DNA of 64,000 nucleotides from an uncultured Bacteroidia bacterium. Its GTDB lineage: Bacteria; Bacteroidota; Bacteroidia; Bacteroidales; UBA932. How positions within the stretch are numbered: the stretch's first letter is position 1; each line of letters begins with the position of its first letter. Positions 44,640 through 53,562 of this stretch are shown here, piece by piece. The position numbers and the translations under genes were made by a program. The notes beneath the pieces are model-generated. The model saw only the letters and a list, made by a program, of their open reading frames with translations, ran no database searches and was not told where the DNA came from. The DNA lies in assembly GCA_902782225.1 (NCBI GenBank), contig CACZMF010000010.1:1-64000 (forward strand), given 5' to 3'.

Positions 44640-45320
44640 TTATTTGACTTTTCCGAAACGTCTGTCCCGGGAAGCGTATTCCAGAAGCGCATTCCTGTAC
44701 TCCTCCTTTCTAAAATCAGGCCAAAGTGTGTCGGTGAACACAAATTCGGTATATGCGAGCTGCCAGAGCATGAAATTGCTGATACGTTTTTCGCCGGAAG
44801 TGCGGATCAGGAGGTCCGGATCCGGGATTCCGGCCGTGACCAGATAATCTTCGATATCGCTGCCTCCGTCCTCGGCCATGCGGCGGGCGGCCTGGCGTAT
44901 ATCCCATTTGCCGCTGTAGCTCAGGAACACGATGGCGGTCATGCGGGTGCCTTCCGCCGTGGCGGCCTCCAGGCCGTCGATGGCGTCGTTGAGCTTCTTA
45001 GAGAGGCGGGAGCGGTTGCCGAGCAGACGGAACCGGATGCCGTTGTCCAGGAAGGTCCGGAGTTCCCTGTGGATGGTGTCCATCATCAGCTCCATCAGGC
45101 CGTTGACCTCGGCCTCCGGACGGTTCCAGTTCTCTTCCGAGAACGCGAAGAACGAAATGTATTTCACCCCGAACTCGACGCTCGCCTCCATCACGGCACG
45201 CACGCTTTCGACCCCTTCGAAATGGCCGAAGATGCGGTCTTTCCCGCGCTGGCGGGCCCAGCGGCCATTGCCGTCCATGATGAAGGCGACGTGGGTGGGA
45301 ACTTTTTCGAGACTATTCAT
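44640..45320 (-). CDS. uppS: Undecaprenyl (polyprenyl) diphosphate synthase, cis type
   Basis: 226 aa from the ATG at 45320; the frame opens 36 nt earlier within nadK. Extends farnesyl diphosphate to the C55 lipid carrier for peptidoglycan and O-antigen. Seen: FIMDGNGRWA with catalytic Asp16, FFAFSEENWNRP, IRTSGEKRISNFMLWQLAY and FTDTLWPDF. Starts 2 nt after nadK ends. Confidence 0.97.
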   Translation of the reverse strand: MNSLEKVPTHVAFIMDGNGRWARQRGKDRIFGHFEGVESVRAVMEASVEFGVKYISFFAFSEENWNRPEAEVNGLMELMMDTIHRELRTFLDNGIRFRLLGNRSRLSKKLNDAIDGLEAATAEGTRMTAIVFLSYSGKWDIRQAARRMAEDGGSDIEDYLVTAGIPDPDLLIRTSGEKRISNFMLWQLAYTEFVFTDTLWPDFRKEEYRNALLEYASRDRRFGKVK

Positions 45321-45322
45321 AT

Positions 45323-46135
45323 TCAATCTTTTACGTTGCGGACATCCCCTCCCCACATAAGGCGGGAGCGGAGTGCCTCGATGAAACTTGAGCCTCCCAG
45401 TTCGACCCTCTGCAGCACTTCGGGCACGCCCTCGATCTCGAGGCAGGCGGAAGAAGGGACGCTGTAGCCGCGGTTGTCGGCGGTCAGGGCGACCTGCGAG
45501 TCGCGGGACTGGAAGGTGATGCGTATCCGGGAAGTGTCCGGCACCACGAGGGGACGGACGTTGAGGTTGTGCGGGGCCACGGGAGCCACGATGAGCACCC
45601 TGGAGTCGGGCATGCAGATGGGGCCGCCGGCGCTAAGGGAGTAGGCCGTCGATCCGCAGCTCGTTGCAACCAGCAGTCCGTCAGCCCAATACGTCGGCAG
45701 CGGGCGGGAATCTATCTCCACGTCCACGCCCAGCATCGCCGCTCCCTTGCGGAGCACGCATATCTCGTTCAGCGCCATCTGCGGGCCGTCTCCCCCGCAA
45801 AGGCCGGTCACCCGCACCATACCGCGCCTCCGCACGGAATAATCTTTGCATGCAAGAGCCCGGACCACGTCTTCCGGCTTGTTTTCGGACAGGAAGCCGA
45901 GACGGCCGAAATTGACGCCCAGCACGGGCAGGGACGCCTCCAGGGCAAGGGCGGCAGCCGACAGGAAGGTGCCGTCGCCGCCGAAACTCAGGAGCATGTC
46001 CGTGCCGGCCTCGATTTCCCGGGCGCTGAGCGCCGGGTACACGTCGAAACCGGCGGCGCCCAGGTCGGCGAGCAGGCCGAGCACGCGCTCGTCCAGTTCC
46101 AGACGCCTGTCCTTTAAATAATATGCTAACTTCAT
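45323..46135 (-). CDS. nadK: NAD kinase
   Basis: 270 aa from the ATG at 46135; a TTG 12 nt upstream also opens the frame. Makes NADP from NAD. Seen: SFGGDGTFL, VLGVNFGRLGFL, ALNEICVLR, the conserved ATSCGSTAYSLSAGG and APHNLNVRPLVVPD. The N-terminus is short for the family. First gene of the minus-strand set; its promoter-like TAAATTTG box is only 9 nt upstream. Confidence 0.96.
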   Translation of the reverse strand: MKLAYYLKDRRLELDERVLGLLADLGAAGFDVYPALSAREIEAGTDMLLSFGGDGTFLSAAALALEASLPVLGVNFGRLGFLSENKPEDVVRALACKDYSVRRRGMVRVTGLCGGDGPQMALNEICVLRKGAAMLGVDVEIDSRPLPTYWADGLLVATSCGSTAYSLSAGGPICMPDSRVLIVAPVAPHNLNVRPLVVPDTSRIRITFQSRDSQVALTADNRGYSVPSSACLEIEGVPEVLQRVELGGSSFIEALRSRLMWGGDVRNVKD

Positions 46136-46144
46136 ATCAGGCTT

Positions 46145-46152
46145 CAAATTTA
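46145..46152 (-). promoter_or_regulatory. -7 box (TAAATTTG) for nadK
   Basis: Minus-strand TAAATTTG, 9 nt upstream of the nadK ATG. If transcription starts 5-7 nt past the box, the leader is nearly absent. Confidence 0.45.
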
Positions 46153-46176
46153 GTACAATTTTTCGGATATAAATTT

Positions 46177-46184
46177 TAATTTTG
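46177..46184 (+). promoter_or_regulatory. -7 box (TAATTTTG) for pdxJ, apparently leaderless
   Basis: TAATTTTG fits TAnnTTTG and ends 5 nt before the pdxJ ATG, so the transcript would start at or next to the start codon. The divergent nadK box lies 24 nt away. Confidence 0.5.
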
Positions 46185-46189
46185 CAGTT

Positions 46190-46909
46190 ATGACGAGATT
46201 AAGTGTCAATATAAATAAAATAGCGACCCTGCGCAACGCGCGCGGAGGCAACATGCCCGACGTTGCGAAAGCCGCCCTGGACTGCGAGCGCTTCGGCGCC
46301 GAAGGCATCACGGTCCACCCCAGGCCCGACGAGCGCCACATCCGCTACTCCGACGTCCTGACCATACGTCCCCTCGTGAAGACCGAATTCAACATCGAGG
46401 GCAATCCAATTCCCCGTTTCCGCGAGCTCGTGCTCAAGGTGCGTCCCGACCAGGTGACCCTCGTGCCCGACGCGGAAGATGCAATCACGTCCAATGCCGG
46501 CTGGGACACTATTGCCCACAGGGACTACCTGACAGGGCTCTGCCGCGAATTCAAGGCCGCCGGCATAAGGGTATCGATCTTCGTGGACCCGGATCCGCAG
46601 ATGGTCCGGGGTGCCGCAGCCTGCGGGGCCGACCGCGTGGAGCTCTACACCGCCGCCTACGCAGAGCAGTACCCGTCCGGCCCCGAAAAGGCCATAGCCC
46701 CCTATCTGGAGGCCGCGAAAGCCGCAAGGGAATGCGGCCTCGGGCTCAATGCCGGCCACGACCTCAACCTGGAGAACCTCGCCTTCTTTATCAGCACGAT
46801 ACCCTGGACCGACGAAGTGTCGATAGGCCACGCCATCATCTGCGACGCACTTTACATGGGTCTCGAGCGCACAATCGACGCATATCTTAAAGAGATTCGG
46901 AAAAAATAG
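46190..46909 (+). CDS. pdxJ: Pyridoxine 5'-phosphate synthase
   Basis: 239 aa, family length. Condenses 3-amino-2-oxopropyl phosphate with deoxyxylulose 5-phosphate in vitamin B6 synthesis. Seen: [50 protein letters not shown] and the final [11 protein letters not shown] with [13 protein letters not shown]. Starts without a visible Shine-Dalgarno, in line with a leaderless start. Confidence 0.97.
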   Translation: MTRLSVNINKIATLRNARGGNMPDVAKAALDCERFGAEGITVHPRPDERHIRYSDVLTIRPLVKTEFNIEGNPIPRFRELVLKVRPDQVTLVPDAEDAITSNAGWDTIAHRDYLTGLCREFKAAGIRVSIFVDPDPQMVRGAAACGADRVELYTAAYAEQYPSGPEKAIAPYLEAAKAARECGLGLNAGHDLNLENLAFFISTIPWTDEVSIGHAIICDALYMGLERTIDAYLKEIRKK

Positions 46910-46910
46910 T

Positions 46911-46918
46911 TACATTTG
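46911..46918 (+). promoter_or_regulatory. -7 box (TACATTTG) for the envelope/redox cluster
   Basis: TACATTTG fits TAnnTTTG, directly after the pdxJ stop and 33 nt before the ATG at 46952. Confidence 0.5.
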
Positions 46919-46951
46919 CATTCTGCAAAACAAGAAACCAAAATACAAGAA

Positions 46952-47569
46952 ATGAAAAAGATTACCCTCGGCATCATTGCCACACTCGGGGCCGCCGCCC
47001 TTCTCTCGATGACTGTTTCCAGCTGCAACTCCACCTCCGCTCCGGCCGCCAAGTCCGGTTCCGACTCCACCGCCGTTGCAGGCTCGATAGTGTTCTTCAA
47101 CCTCGACAGGGTCCTCGACGAGTACGACATGGCCAACGACCTCCGCAGCGTGGCCGAGACCAAGATCAACAGCATCAACCAGGAAGTCAACCGCAGGGGC
47201 TCCAAGCTGGAGAAGGACATCAAGACCTTCCAGGACAAGATCAACAAGGGCCTCATGACCCAGTCCGTCGCTGAAATCCAGGGCAAGAAGCTCCAGGACC
47301 AGCAGAACAGCTTTCAGCAGTATGCCGCCCAGAAGCAGCAGGAAATCGCTGAGGAGCAGCAGGTCATGATGAACCAGATCGCAGATGCCATCAAGACCTT
47401 CATCGACCAGTACAACGCCGAAAAGGGCTACGCGATGATCCTCACCACCCAGGGTGAAATCATGCCCGCCCCCGTCGTGGCCGGAGATCCCGCGCTGGAC
47501 ATCACCGACGACATTCTCGAAGGCCTCAACGCCGCCTACGTGAAGAGCAAGACCGAGAATAAAGAATAA
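46952..47569 (+). CDS. OmpH/Skp-like lipoprotein
   Basis: 205 aa from the ATG at 46952; an upstream ATG gives a charged leader unlike a signal. The lipobox is VSSC (Cys25). A Ser/Ala linker leads into IVFFNLDRVLDEYDMAND and a long coiled coil (about 75-160), with the returning YAMILTTQG strand. This is the Skp/OmpH layout but lipid-anchored, unlike the soluble copy at 41441-42007. Probable envelope chaperone or scaffold. It heads a tightly packed plus-strand run. Confidence 0.85.
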   Translation: MKKITLGIIATLGAAALLSMTVSSCNSTSAPAAKSGSDSTAVAGSIVFFNLDRVLDEYDMANDLRSVAETKINSINQEVNRRGSKLEKDIKTFQDKINKGLMTQSVAEIQGKKLQDQQNSFQQYAAQKQQEIAEEQQVMMNQIADAIKTFIDQYNAEKGYAMILTTQGEIMPAPVVAGDPALDITDDILEGLNAAYVKSKTENKE

Positions 47570-47575
47570 TTCCCT

Positions 47576-48697
47576 TTGAAGGTTGCCGTACTTTCCTGCT
47601 TCTACCCTTTCAGGGGAGGTGTAGCCCAGTTCAACGCGAGCCTGCTTGGCGAACTGGGCCGGGAGCACACGGTCAAGGCCTTCAATTTCACCACCCAATA
47701 CCCCGACATTCTCTTCCCCGGCAAGACCCAGTACGTCTCCGCCGGGGATGATGCCATGCGGGTGGAATCCGAAGCCGTGCTGAGCACCGTGAACCCATTC
47801 ACCTGGTGCAGGACGGCAAAAGCCATAAGGGAATGGGGGGCAGAGTTGCTGATCCTGCGCTACTGGATGTCGTGGTTCGCTCCCTCGCTGGGGTGGGTGG
47901 CCCGCCATGTGGGCCCCGGCTGCAAGGTGGTGGCCATCACGGATAACATCATCCCCCACGAGCCCCATTTCTTCGACAAGCCCCTGACACGGTGGTTCCT
48001 CCGCGGCGTGGACGGCTGCGTGGCTATGAGCGGCGAAGTGGCCGCAGACCTTCTCCGCCTCAAGCCGGAGGCCCGCCACATCGTGCTGCCCCACCCCATC
48101 TACACCCACTTCGGCGACATGGTGCCCCGTGAAGAGGCCGAACGTAAACTCGGCCTGGAGAGCGGCCGCAGGAACCTCCTGTTCTTCGGGCTCATCCGCA
48201 AATACAAGGGTCTGGACATCCTCATCGACGCGTTCTCGGGGCTGCCGGATGACTACCAGCTCATCGTTGCCGGCGAGCCCTACGGCGACTTCGGCGAATA
48301 CGCCGCCGCCATTGAAAAAAGCCCCGCGAAAAGCCGCATCAGACTCTTCACGCGCTACATTCCGGATTCGGAAGTGAAGTGGTTCTTCTCGGCCGCCGAC
48401 GCCGCCGTACTCCCCTACCGCAGCGCCACCCAGAGCGGCGTAGGAGCCCTCGCCTGCCATTTCGAAGTGCCCATGATAGTCACGGACACGGGCGCCCTGC
48501 GCAGCACCGTGGAAGGCCGAGGCACAGGGATGGTCGTGGACAGGGCGGATGCCGCCGCCGTGCGCGAGGGGATACTCCGCTTCTTCGGCACCCCGGGGCT
48601 GAAGGATGAATGCATAAGCCACATCAGGGACGAAAAAGTGCGCCTGTCGTGGTCCGGTTTCTGCAAGGAATTGATAAGATTTACGGAATCATTATGA
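47576..48697 (+). CDS. GT4-type glycosyltransferase
   Basis: 373 aa. The start is a TTG at 47576, 6 nt after the preceding stop, needed to keep the first Rossmann strand (KVAVLSCFYP-RGG). The C-terminal GT-B half has LLFFGLIRKYKGLDILIDAF and the donor-site loop SATQSGVGALACHFEVPMIVTDTGAL. Soluble, probably membrane-associated, adding a sugar to an envelope lipid or glycan; acceptor unknown. Overlaps the next gene by 4 nt. Confidence 0.85.
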   Translation: MKVAVLSCFYPFRGGVAQFNASLLGELGREHTVKAFNFTTQYPDILFPGKTQYVSAGDDAMRVESEAVLSTVNPFTWCRTAKAIREWGAELLILRYWMSWFAPSLGWVARHVGPGCKVVAITDNIIPHEPHFFDKPLTRWFLRGVDGCVAMSGEVAADLLRLKPEARHIVLPHPIYTHFGDMVPREEAERKLGLESGRRNLLFFGLIRKYKGLDILIDAFSGLPDDYQLIVAGEPYGDFGEYAAAIEKSPAKSRIRLFTRYIPDSEVKWFFSAADAAVLPYRSATQSGVGALACHFEVPMIVTDTGALRSTVEGRGTGMVVDRADAAAVREGILRFFGTPGLKDECISHIRDEKVRLSWSGFCKELIRFTESL

Positions 48698-49860
48698 AAC
48701 GATATCTATTTGCCACGCTGCTGCTCGCGATGCTGTTGCCGCTCGGCGCTTCCGCCCAGTGGTATCTGTTTCCCGGCAGCCGCCATGCCAAGGACAGCAC
48801 CAGGGTGGAGAAGCGCGACCCCTTCAAACCCATCGGGATAGAGGAAGAAAAGACAGAGCCCGACTTCGAGGAGTTCGCCGTCACAAAGGTGTCCCTGATA
48901 CTGCCCCTGCGCAGCACCGGCACCCCCAACAGCAACTTCCTGGACTTCTACAGCGGAGTGCTCCTGGCCGCCGACAACCTTTCCACCGCCGGACGGCACT
49001 ATGAGATTTCCGTGTTCGACTCCACCGTGGGTCTTCCCGACGCCGGCGAGCTCGAGCAGAGCGACATCATCATAGGCCCCGTGAGCTACGACGACGTGGA
49101 GAGGATACTCCCCCGGGCGCACGGCAAGTACATAGTGTCACCGCTCGACCCCAAGGTTGCAAGCCTCACGGACCGCCACAACATCATCCAGGCCCCCTCG
49201 GGATGGGAAGCCCAGGTCGATGAACTGGTGCGCTGGATAGGCGACGACCTTCGCGGCGGCGACGCCGTGGTGCTCCTGCAGAGCGCAGATGAAAGGGGCG
49301 GAGCGATCACCGTCCGCATTGCCCAGAGGCTCTCGGAGGCAGGCATCCCCTATGAAATCACCTCCACTCCATCCTCCAAGGAAGGCACCGTGGCCGGCAC
49401 CTGCCGCTTCGTGATAGCATCCGAAAACGATGAATTCTGCAGCGCCGCCATACGCGAGATTGCACTGATGAACATACGCGGGGGCCGCAACGCCGTGTAC
49501 AGCACTTCCAGGCTCCGCTCGCTCAGCGACCTCGAGGTGGAGAGCCTCCACGCCGCCGCCACCCGCATCACCGCCACCTACTACGCAGATCCCAACGACC
49601 TCACGGTCAAGCGCTTCGCCGACAAATACCGCCGTCTCTTCAAGGGCGACCCCGGGCAGTGGGTCTATCAAGGCTACGACCTGATGAACTATTTCGGCAC
49701 CATCCTCAACAAGGATCCCGACTACTGGTATGCCGAAATCGCCGGAGCCCCGGCAAAGGGCCTGCAGACCGATTTCAGTTTCGACGCATCCGGAAAGAAC
49801 AACACCGCCGTCCGCCGCCTGCGCTACAACGCCAACAACACAATATCCCTCGTACGCTGA
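48694..49860 (+). CDS. Periplasmic-binding-fold protein (LpoA/ABC-receptor-like)
   Basis: 388 aa, ATG overlapping the glycosyltransferase stop. Signal peptide (MKRYLFATLLLAML ... ASAQ). After a charged linker (about 30-65) comes a type I periplasmic binding fold: VSLILPLRSTG, DFYSGVLLAADNL, IIIGPVSYDDVERI, DAVVLLQSADERGG, and YQGYDLMNYFGTIL. Homologues are variously called amino-acid ABC receptor or LpoA-like; many carry LysM repeats, which are absent here. No ABC permease is nearby, so a peptidoglycan-synthesis accessory role is more plausible than transport. Confidence 0.75.
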   Translation: MKRYLFATLLLAMLLPLGASAQWYLFPGSRHAKDSTRVEKRDPFKPIGIEEEKTEPDFEEFAVTKVSLILPLRSTGTPNSNFLDFYSGVLLAADNLSTAGRHYEISVFDSTVGLPDAGELEQSDIIIGPVSYDDVERILPRAHGKYIVSPLDPKVASLTDRHNIIQAPSGWEAQVDELVRWIGDDLRGGDAVVLLQSADERGGAITVRIAQRLSEAGIPYEITSTPSSKEGTVAGTCRFVIASENDEFCSAAIREIALMNIRGGRNAVYSTSRLRSLSDLEVESLHAAATRITATYYADPNDLTVKRFADKYRRLFKGDPGQWVYQGYDLMNYFGTILNKDPDYWYAEIAGAPAKGLQTDFSFDASGKNNTAVRRLRYNANNTISLVR

Positions 49861-49861
49861 T

Positions 49862-50782
49862 ATGGAAAAAGCCAAATGCCTCATCATAGGCGGAGGCCCT
49901 GCGGGCTACACCGCCGCCATCTACGCCTCCCGTGCCGACATCTCCCCCGTCCTCTATGAAGGAATGGAGCCCGGCGGGCAGCTCACCACCACCACAGTCG
50001 TGGAGAACTTCCCCGGCTATCCCAACGGGGTCGATGCCAACGCCCTCATGGCCGACATGCGCAAGCAGGCCGTGCGCCTGGGCGCCGACATTCGCAGCGG
50101 TGCGGTCAGCGCCGTGGACCTTTCCAAAAGGCCGTTCAAGGTCACTGTGGACGGCAGCGTGGAGCTTGAGGCGGAAGCCCTTATCATCGCCACGGGCGCT
50201 ACGGCCCGCTACCTCGGCCTTCCGTCCGAGCAGAAGTTCCGCGGCCTTGGCGTGTCCGCCTGCGCCACCTGCGACGGATTCTTCTACCGCAAGAAAGACG
50301 TCGCCGTGGTGGGCGGAGGCGACACCGCGTGCGAGGAGGCCACCTACCTTGCCGGCCTCTGCCGCAAGGTGTACATGATAGTGCGCAGGGACGTGCTGAG
50401 GGCCAGCGTGGCGATGCAGGAAAGGGTGAAATCCACCCCCAACATCGAGATTCTCTGGAACTGCAACACCCAGGAGGTGCTAGGCGATTCCAGCGGAGTC
50501 ACCGGAGCGCGCCTCCAGCGCAAGGACGGCAGCGTGTTCGACATCGCCGTGGACGGATTCTTCCTTGCGATCGGACACACTCCCCAGTCCGCCCTCTTTG
50601 CCCCCTGGATCAAGACCGACGAGGCCGGTTATATCATCACCGACGGCCGCACCAGCGCCACCAACGTGGAAGGCGTGTTCGCTGCCGGCGACGTGCAGGA
50701 TCCCCGTTACCGCCAGGCCATCACCGCCGCAGCTTCCGGCTGCCGTGCCGCACTGGACGCAGAAAAATTCCTCAAACAATGA
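49862..50782 (+). CDS. trxB: Thioredoxin-disulfide reductase
   Basis: 306 aa, ATG at 49862 one base after the previous stop codon. FAD site GGGPAGYTAAIYASRA, redox pair Cys134/Cys137 in ACATCDG, NADPH site VGGGDTACEEATYLA, and the closing AGDVQDPRYRQAITAAASG. Uses NADPH to reduce thioredoxin. No thioredoxin gene is in the window. Confidence 0.96.
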   Translation: MEKAKCLIIGGGPAGYTAAIYASRADISPVLYEGMEPGGQLTTTTVVENFPGYPNGVDANALMADMRKQAVRLGADIRSGAVSAVDLSKRPFKVTVDGSVELEAEALIIATGATARYLGLPSEQKFRGLGVSACATCDGFFYRKKDVAVVGGGDTACEEATYLAGLCRKVYMIVRRDVLRASVAMQERVKSTPNIEILWNCNTQEVLGDSSGVTGARLQRKDGSVFDIAVDGFFLAIGHTPQSALFAPWIKTDEAGYIITDGRTSATNVEGVFAAGDVQDPRYRQAITAAASGCRAALDAEKFLKQ

Positions 50783-51570
50783 AACTTACGCAGAAAATAG
50801 CTTTAGCTGCCCTGGTGCTGGCCGCACTTGCTGCCTGCAAGACCCAGTATGAGCTCCTGCTGGAAAGCAACGACGCCGACGCCAAGTATGAAGCCGCATT
50901 CGACCTTTTCAGCGAGGGCAAGTACGCCAAGGCCAGCCAGCTCTTCGAATCCCTGTCCGTGATCACCAACGGCACCGCCCGCGACGACACGGTCCAGTAC
51001 TACTGGGGCCTGAGCAACTACCGTGCGAAGGACTACCTGACGGCCGAGACCAACTTCGAGCGCTTCATAAGCAATTTCCCCCGCAGCCCGTTCGCCGAAT
51101 CCGCCGAATTCCTCCGCCTGGACTGCATGTTCCGCGGCTGCTACCGCTATGAACTGGACCAGACGCCCACCTACAAGGCCATCACCGCCATCAGCGAATA
51201 CCTCATCCGCCATCCCGGCACCGAGTACCGCACCGTCTGCGACCACATGCTCGACGACCTCAACGGGCGCCTGGAGCGCAAGGCCTTCGAAAGCGCCTAC
51301 CTCTATTATAAGATGGAGGACTATATGGCATCCCGCGTGGCCCTTCGCAACGTCCTGAAAGACAATGCAGAGAACCGCTACCGCGAGGACATACTCTACT
51401 ACATAGCGATGTCCTCACACAAATATGCCTCCCTCAGCGTGCCCGCAAAGCAGAAGGAGCGCTTCCTGGTGTTCTACGACGACTACTTCAACTACGTGGG
51501 TGAATACCCCGACACCGACAGGGCCAGGGAACTGGAAAAACTCTACAAAAAGGCAAAAGAAAAATATTGA
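50779..51570 (+). CDS. bamD: Outer-membrane assembly lipoprotein BamD
   Basis: 263 aa, ATG overlapping trxB by 4 nt. Lipobox LAAC (Cys20). TPR-like helical repeats: KYEAAFDLFSEGKYAKASQLFE, YYWGLSNYRAKDYLTAETNFERF, FPRSPFAESAEF, matching BamD. Works with BamA (42019-44607). In many Bacteroidota it is followed by rpoZ, as here. Confidence 0.93.
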   Translation: MKLTQKIALAALVLAALAACKTQYELLLESNDADAKYEAAFDLFSEGKYAKASQLFESLSVITNGTARDDTVQYYWGLSNYRAKDYLTAETNFERFISNFPRSPFAESAEFLRLDCMFRGCYRYELDQTPTYKAITAISEYLIRHPGTEYRTVCDHMLDDLNGRLERKAFESAYLYYKMEDYMASRVALRNVLKDNAENRYREDILYYIAMSSHKYASLSVPAKQKERFLVFYDDYFNYVGEYPDTDRARELEKLYKKAKEKY

Positions 51571-51603
51571 AACTCCCGCTCCCGGGACTTTCGTATTAAA
51601 GAT

Positions 51604-51927
51604 ATGGATAATAAAGTACCCAACAACACAATCACGAGGGATATCAAGGACCTCGCCGCCCCCACGGGCAATATCTATGAGACTGCAGTGATACTCGCAC
51701 AGCGTGCGAACCAGATTGCACTCGCAGAGAAGAAAGAACTCAACAAGCGCCTCGAGGAGTTCCGCAATGAGCGCGACACCATGGAGGAAACCTTCGAGAA
51801 CAAAGAGCAGATCGAAATCTCCAAGTATTTCGAGCGCCAGCCCAAGCCCTGTCTCGTGGCCATTTCCGAATTCGAGGACGGGGAACTCTCCTACCGCTTC
51901 GCAAAGTCTGACGAAAAGGCTGAATAA
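51604..51927 (+). CDS. rpoZ: RNA polymerase omega subunit (Bacteroidota type)
   Basis: 107 aa. GNIYETAVILAQRANQIA is the omega signature; a Glu/Lys-rich helix and a C-terminal FEDGELSYRF segment follow. Stabilises the core polymerase. The position between bamD and recN agrees with the order seen in other Bacteroidota. Confidence 0.88.
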   Translation: MDNKVPNNTITRDIKDLAAPTGNIYETAVILAQRANQIALAEKKELNKRLEEFRNERDTMEETFENKEQIEISKYFERQPKPCLVAISEFEDGELSYRFAKSDEKAE

Positions 51928-51939
51928 AGGGGAGTCGCA

Positions 51940-53562
51940 ATGCTCCGCAGCCTCCACATACGCAACTACGTGCTCATAGACTCTCTGGACATCAAGTTCC
52001 CGGAGGGTCTTGTGATCATTACGGGGCAGACCGGTGCCGGCAAGTCCATACTTCTCGGCGCCCTCGGCCTGCTTGCCGGAGAACGCGCCTCGGCCGAGAT
52101 CATAGGCCAGGGCGGCGAGAGTTGCGTGGTGGAAGGCGAATTCGAGACTCCCGAAGGGCTCAGGATAATACGCCGCGTGGTCTATAACTCGGGCCGCTCC
52201 CGCAGTTTCATCGACGACTGCCCCGTGCAGCTGGAAGAGCTGTCGGAGCTTAGCTCGCGCCTCTTCGACATCCACTCCCAGCACCGCAGCCTCCTGCTCA
52301 CCGACAAGCAGTTCCAGCTCTACCTTCTGGACCGCTACGCCGGCAACGGGAAGGCGCTCGAAGAGTGCAGGGAGCACTGGAAGGCCCTCGGAGCCTGCAG
52401 GAAAGAGCTTGACGAAGCCAGGGAAGAGCTGAGGCGCAGCACCGCCGAACGCGACTACAACGAGGCCCAGTTCCGCGAACTGGAGGCGGCCGCCCTGAGG
52501 GATGGCGAACTCGAAGAGCTCGAGGAGGAGCAGCAGGCCCTTGCCAACGCCGAAGAAATCCAGGAAAGGCTCTCCCAGGCCATCGGACTTTTCAATCCGC
52601 CGGATCGCCCCGGAATGGGTGAATCCCTGCGGGAAGCCCGCCGCTCCCTGGACCACGCCGGAAAATTCATTCCCTCGATGCTGGAGCTCGGCGAACGCCT
52701 GGAATCCGCAAGGATAGAACTGGAAGACATATTCTCCGAGGTGGAATCCGCCGCAGAGCGCACCGTCTCGTCCGGGGATCGCCTGCAGGCCGTGGAGGAA
52801 AGGTTGTCGCTTATCTACCGCCTTATGCACAAGCACGGCTGCGACAGCATCGCCGGCCTGCTGGAAATCAAAGACAGATACTCTCGGGCCGTAAACGGCA
52901 CGGAAGAGCAGGAAGAGCGGTGCTCCGAACTGGAAAAGCGCTTTGAAAGCCTCTCCAAGGCCCACGCGAAAGACTGCGCCACACTGAATGCAGCGCGCCT
53001 GAAGGCCGCCCCCGGCTTTGCCGCCGAAGTGGCCGGGCACCTGCACTTCCTGGAGCTGGAAAGAGCCGGCTTCGAAGTGGAGCTTCTCCCCGCAGCGCCG
53101 GGAGCGCAGGGCTCCGATTCAGTGTGTTTCAAATTCTCGGCGGACGGGGGCCGCAGCACCGATGTGGCCAAGTGCGCCTCGGGCGGCGAGATTTCCCGCA
53201 TCATGCTGAGTCTCAAGGCAATAATGGCTAGGTTCGAAGGCATGCCGACCCTCATCTTCGACGAAATCGACAGCGGCGTGTCCGGCAGCGTGGCAGACAA
53301 GATGGGCTCGATGATCTGCGAAATGGGGCGCACCATGCAGGTGTTCTCCATCACCCATCTCCCGCAGGTGGCCGCAAAGGGCAGCGCCCACTACCTCGTG
53401 AGCAAGCAGTTCGACCCAGCCACCGGCCGCACGACCTCCGGCATACGCCTTCTCGAAGGAGACGGGCGCGTGCAGGAACTGGCCCGGCTGCTGAGCGGCT
53501 CCGTGGTCACGCAGGAGGCAGTCGCCAACGCCCGTGCCCTGCTGAAGGAGGCCGCGTCATGA
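51940..53562 (+). CDS. recN: DNA repair protein RecN
   Basis: 540 aa, SMC-like ATPase of double-strand-break repair. N-terminal MLRSLHIRNYVLIDSLDIKF, Walker A GQTGAGKS (29-36), a long coiled coil (about 160-370), then the ABC signature ASGGEISRIMLSLKAI, Walker B TLIFDEIDSGVSG and the TRMQVFSITHLPQVAA-type His switch. Overlaps the next gene by 4 nt. Confidence 0.97.
   Translation: MLRSLHIRNYVLIDSLDIKFPEGLVIITGQTGAGKSILLGALGLLAGERASAEIIGQGGESCVVEGEFETPEGLRIIRRVVYNSGRSRSFIDDCPVQLEELSELSSRLFDIHSQHRSLLLTDKQFQLYLLDRYAGNGKALEECREHWKALGACRKELDEAREELRRSTAERDYNEAQFRELEAAALRDGELEELEEEQQALANAEEIQERLSQAIGLFNPPDRPGMGESLREARRSLDHAGKFIPSMLELGERLESARIELEDIFSEVESAAERTVSSGDRLQAVEERLSLIYRLMHKHGCDSIAGLLEIKDRYSRAVNGTEEQEERCSELEKRFESLSKAHAKDCATLNAARLKAAPGFAAEVAGHLHFLELERAGFEVELLPAAPGAQGSDSVCFKFSADGGRSTDVAKCASGGEISRIMLSLKAIMARFEGMPTLIFDEIDSGVSGSVADKMGSMICEMGRTMQVFSITHLPQVAAKGSAHYLVSKQFDPATGRTTSGIRLLEGDGRVQELARLLSGSVVTQEAVANARALLKEAAS

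Noticed and set aside
46910-48622. A 570-codon minus-strand frame
   Set aside because: Antisense to the OmpH-like and glycosyltransferase genes, which have clear family motifs and tight operon spacing.
51415-53046. A 543-codon minus-strand frame
   Set aside because: Antisense to bamD, rpoZ and recN.
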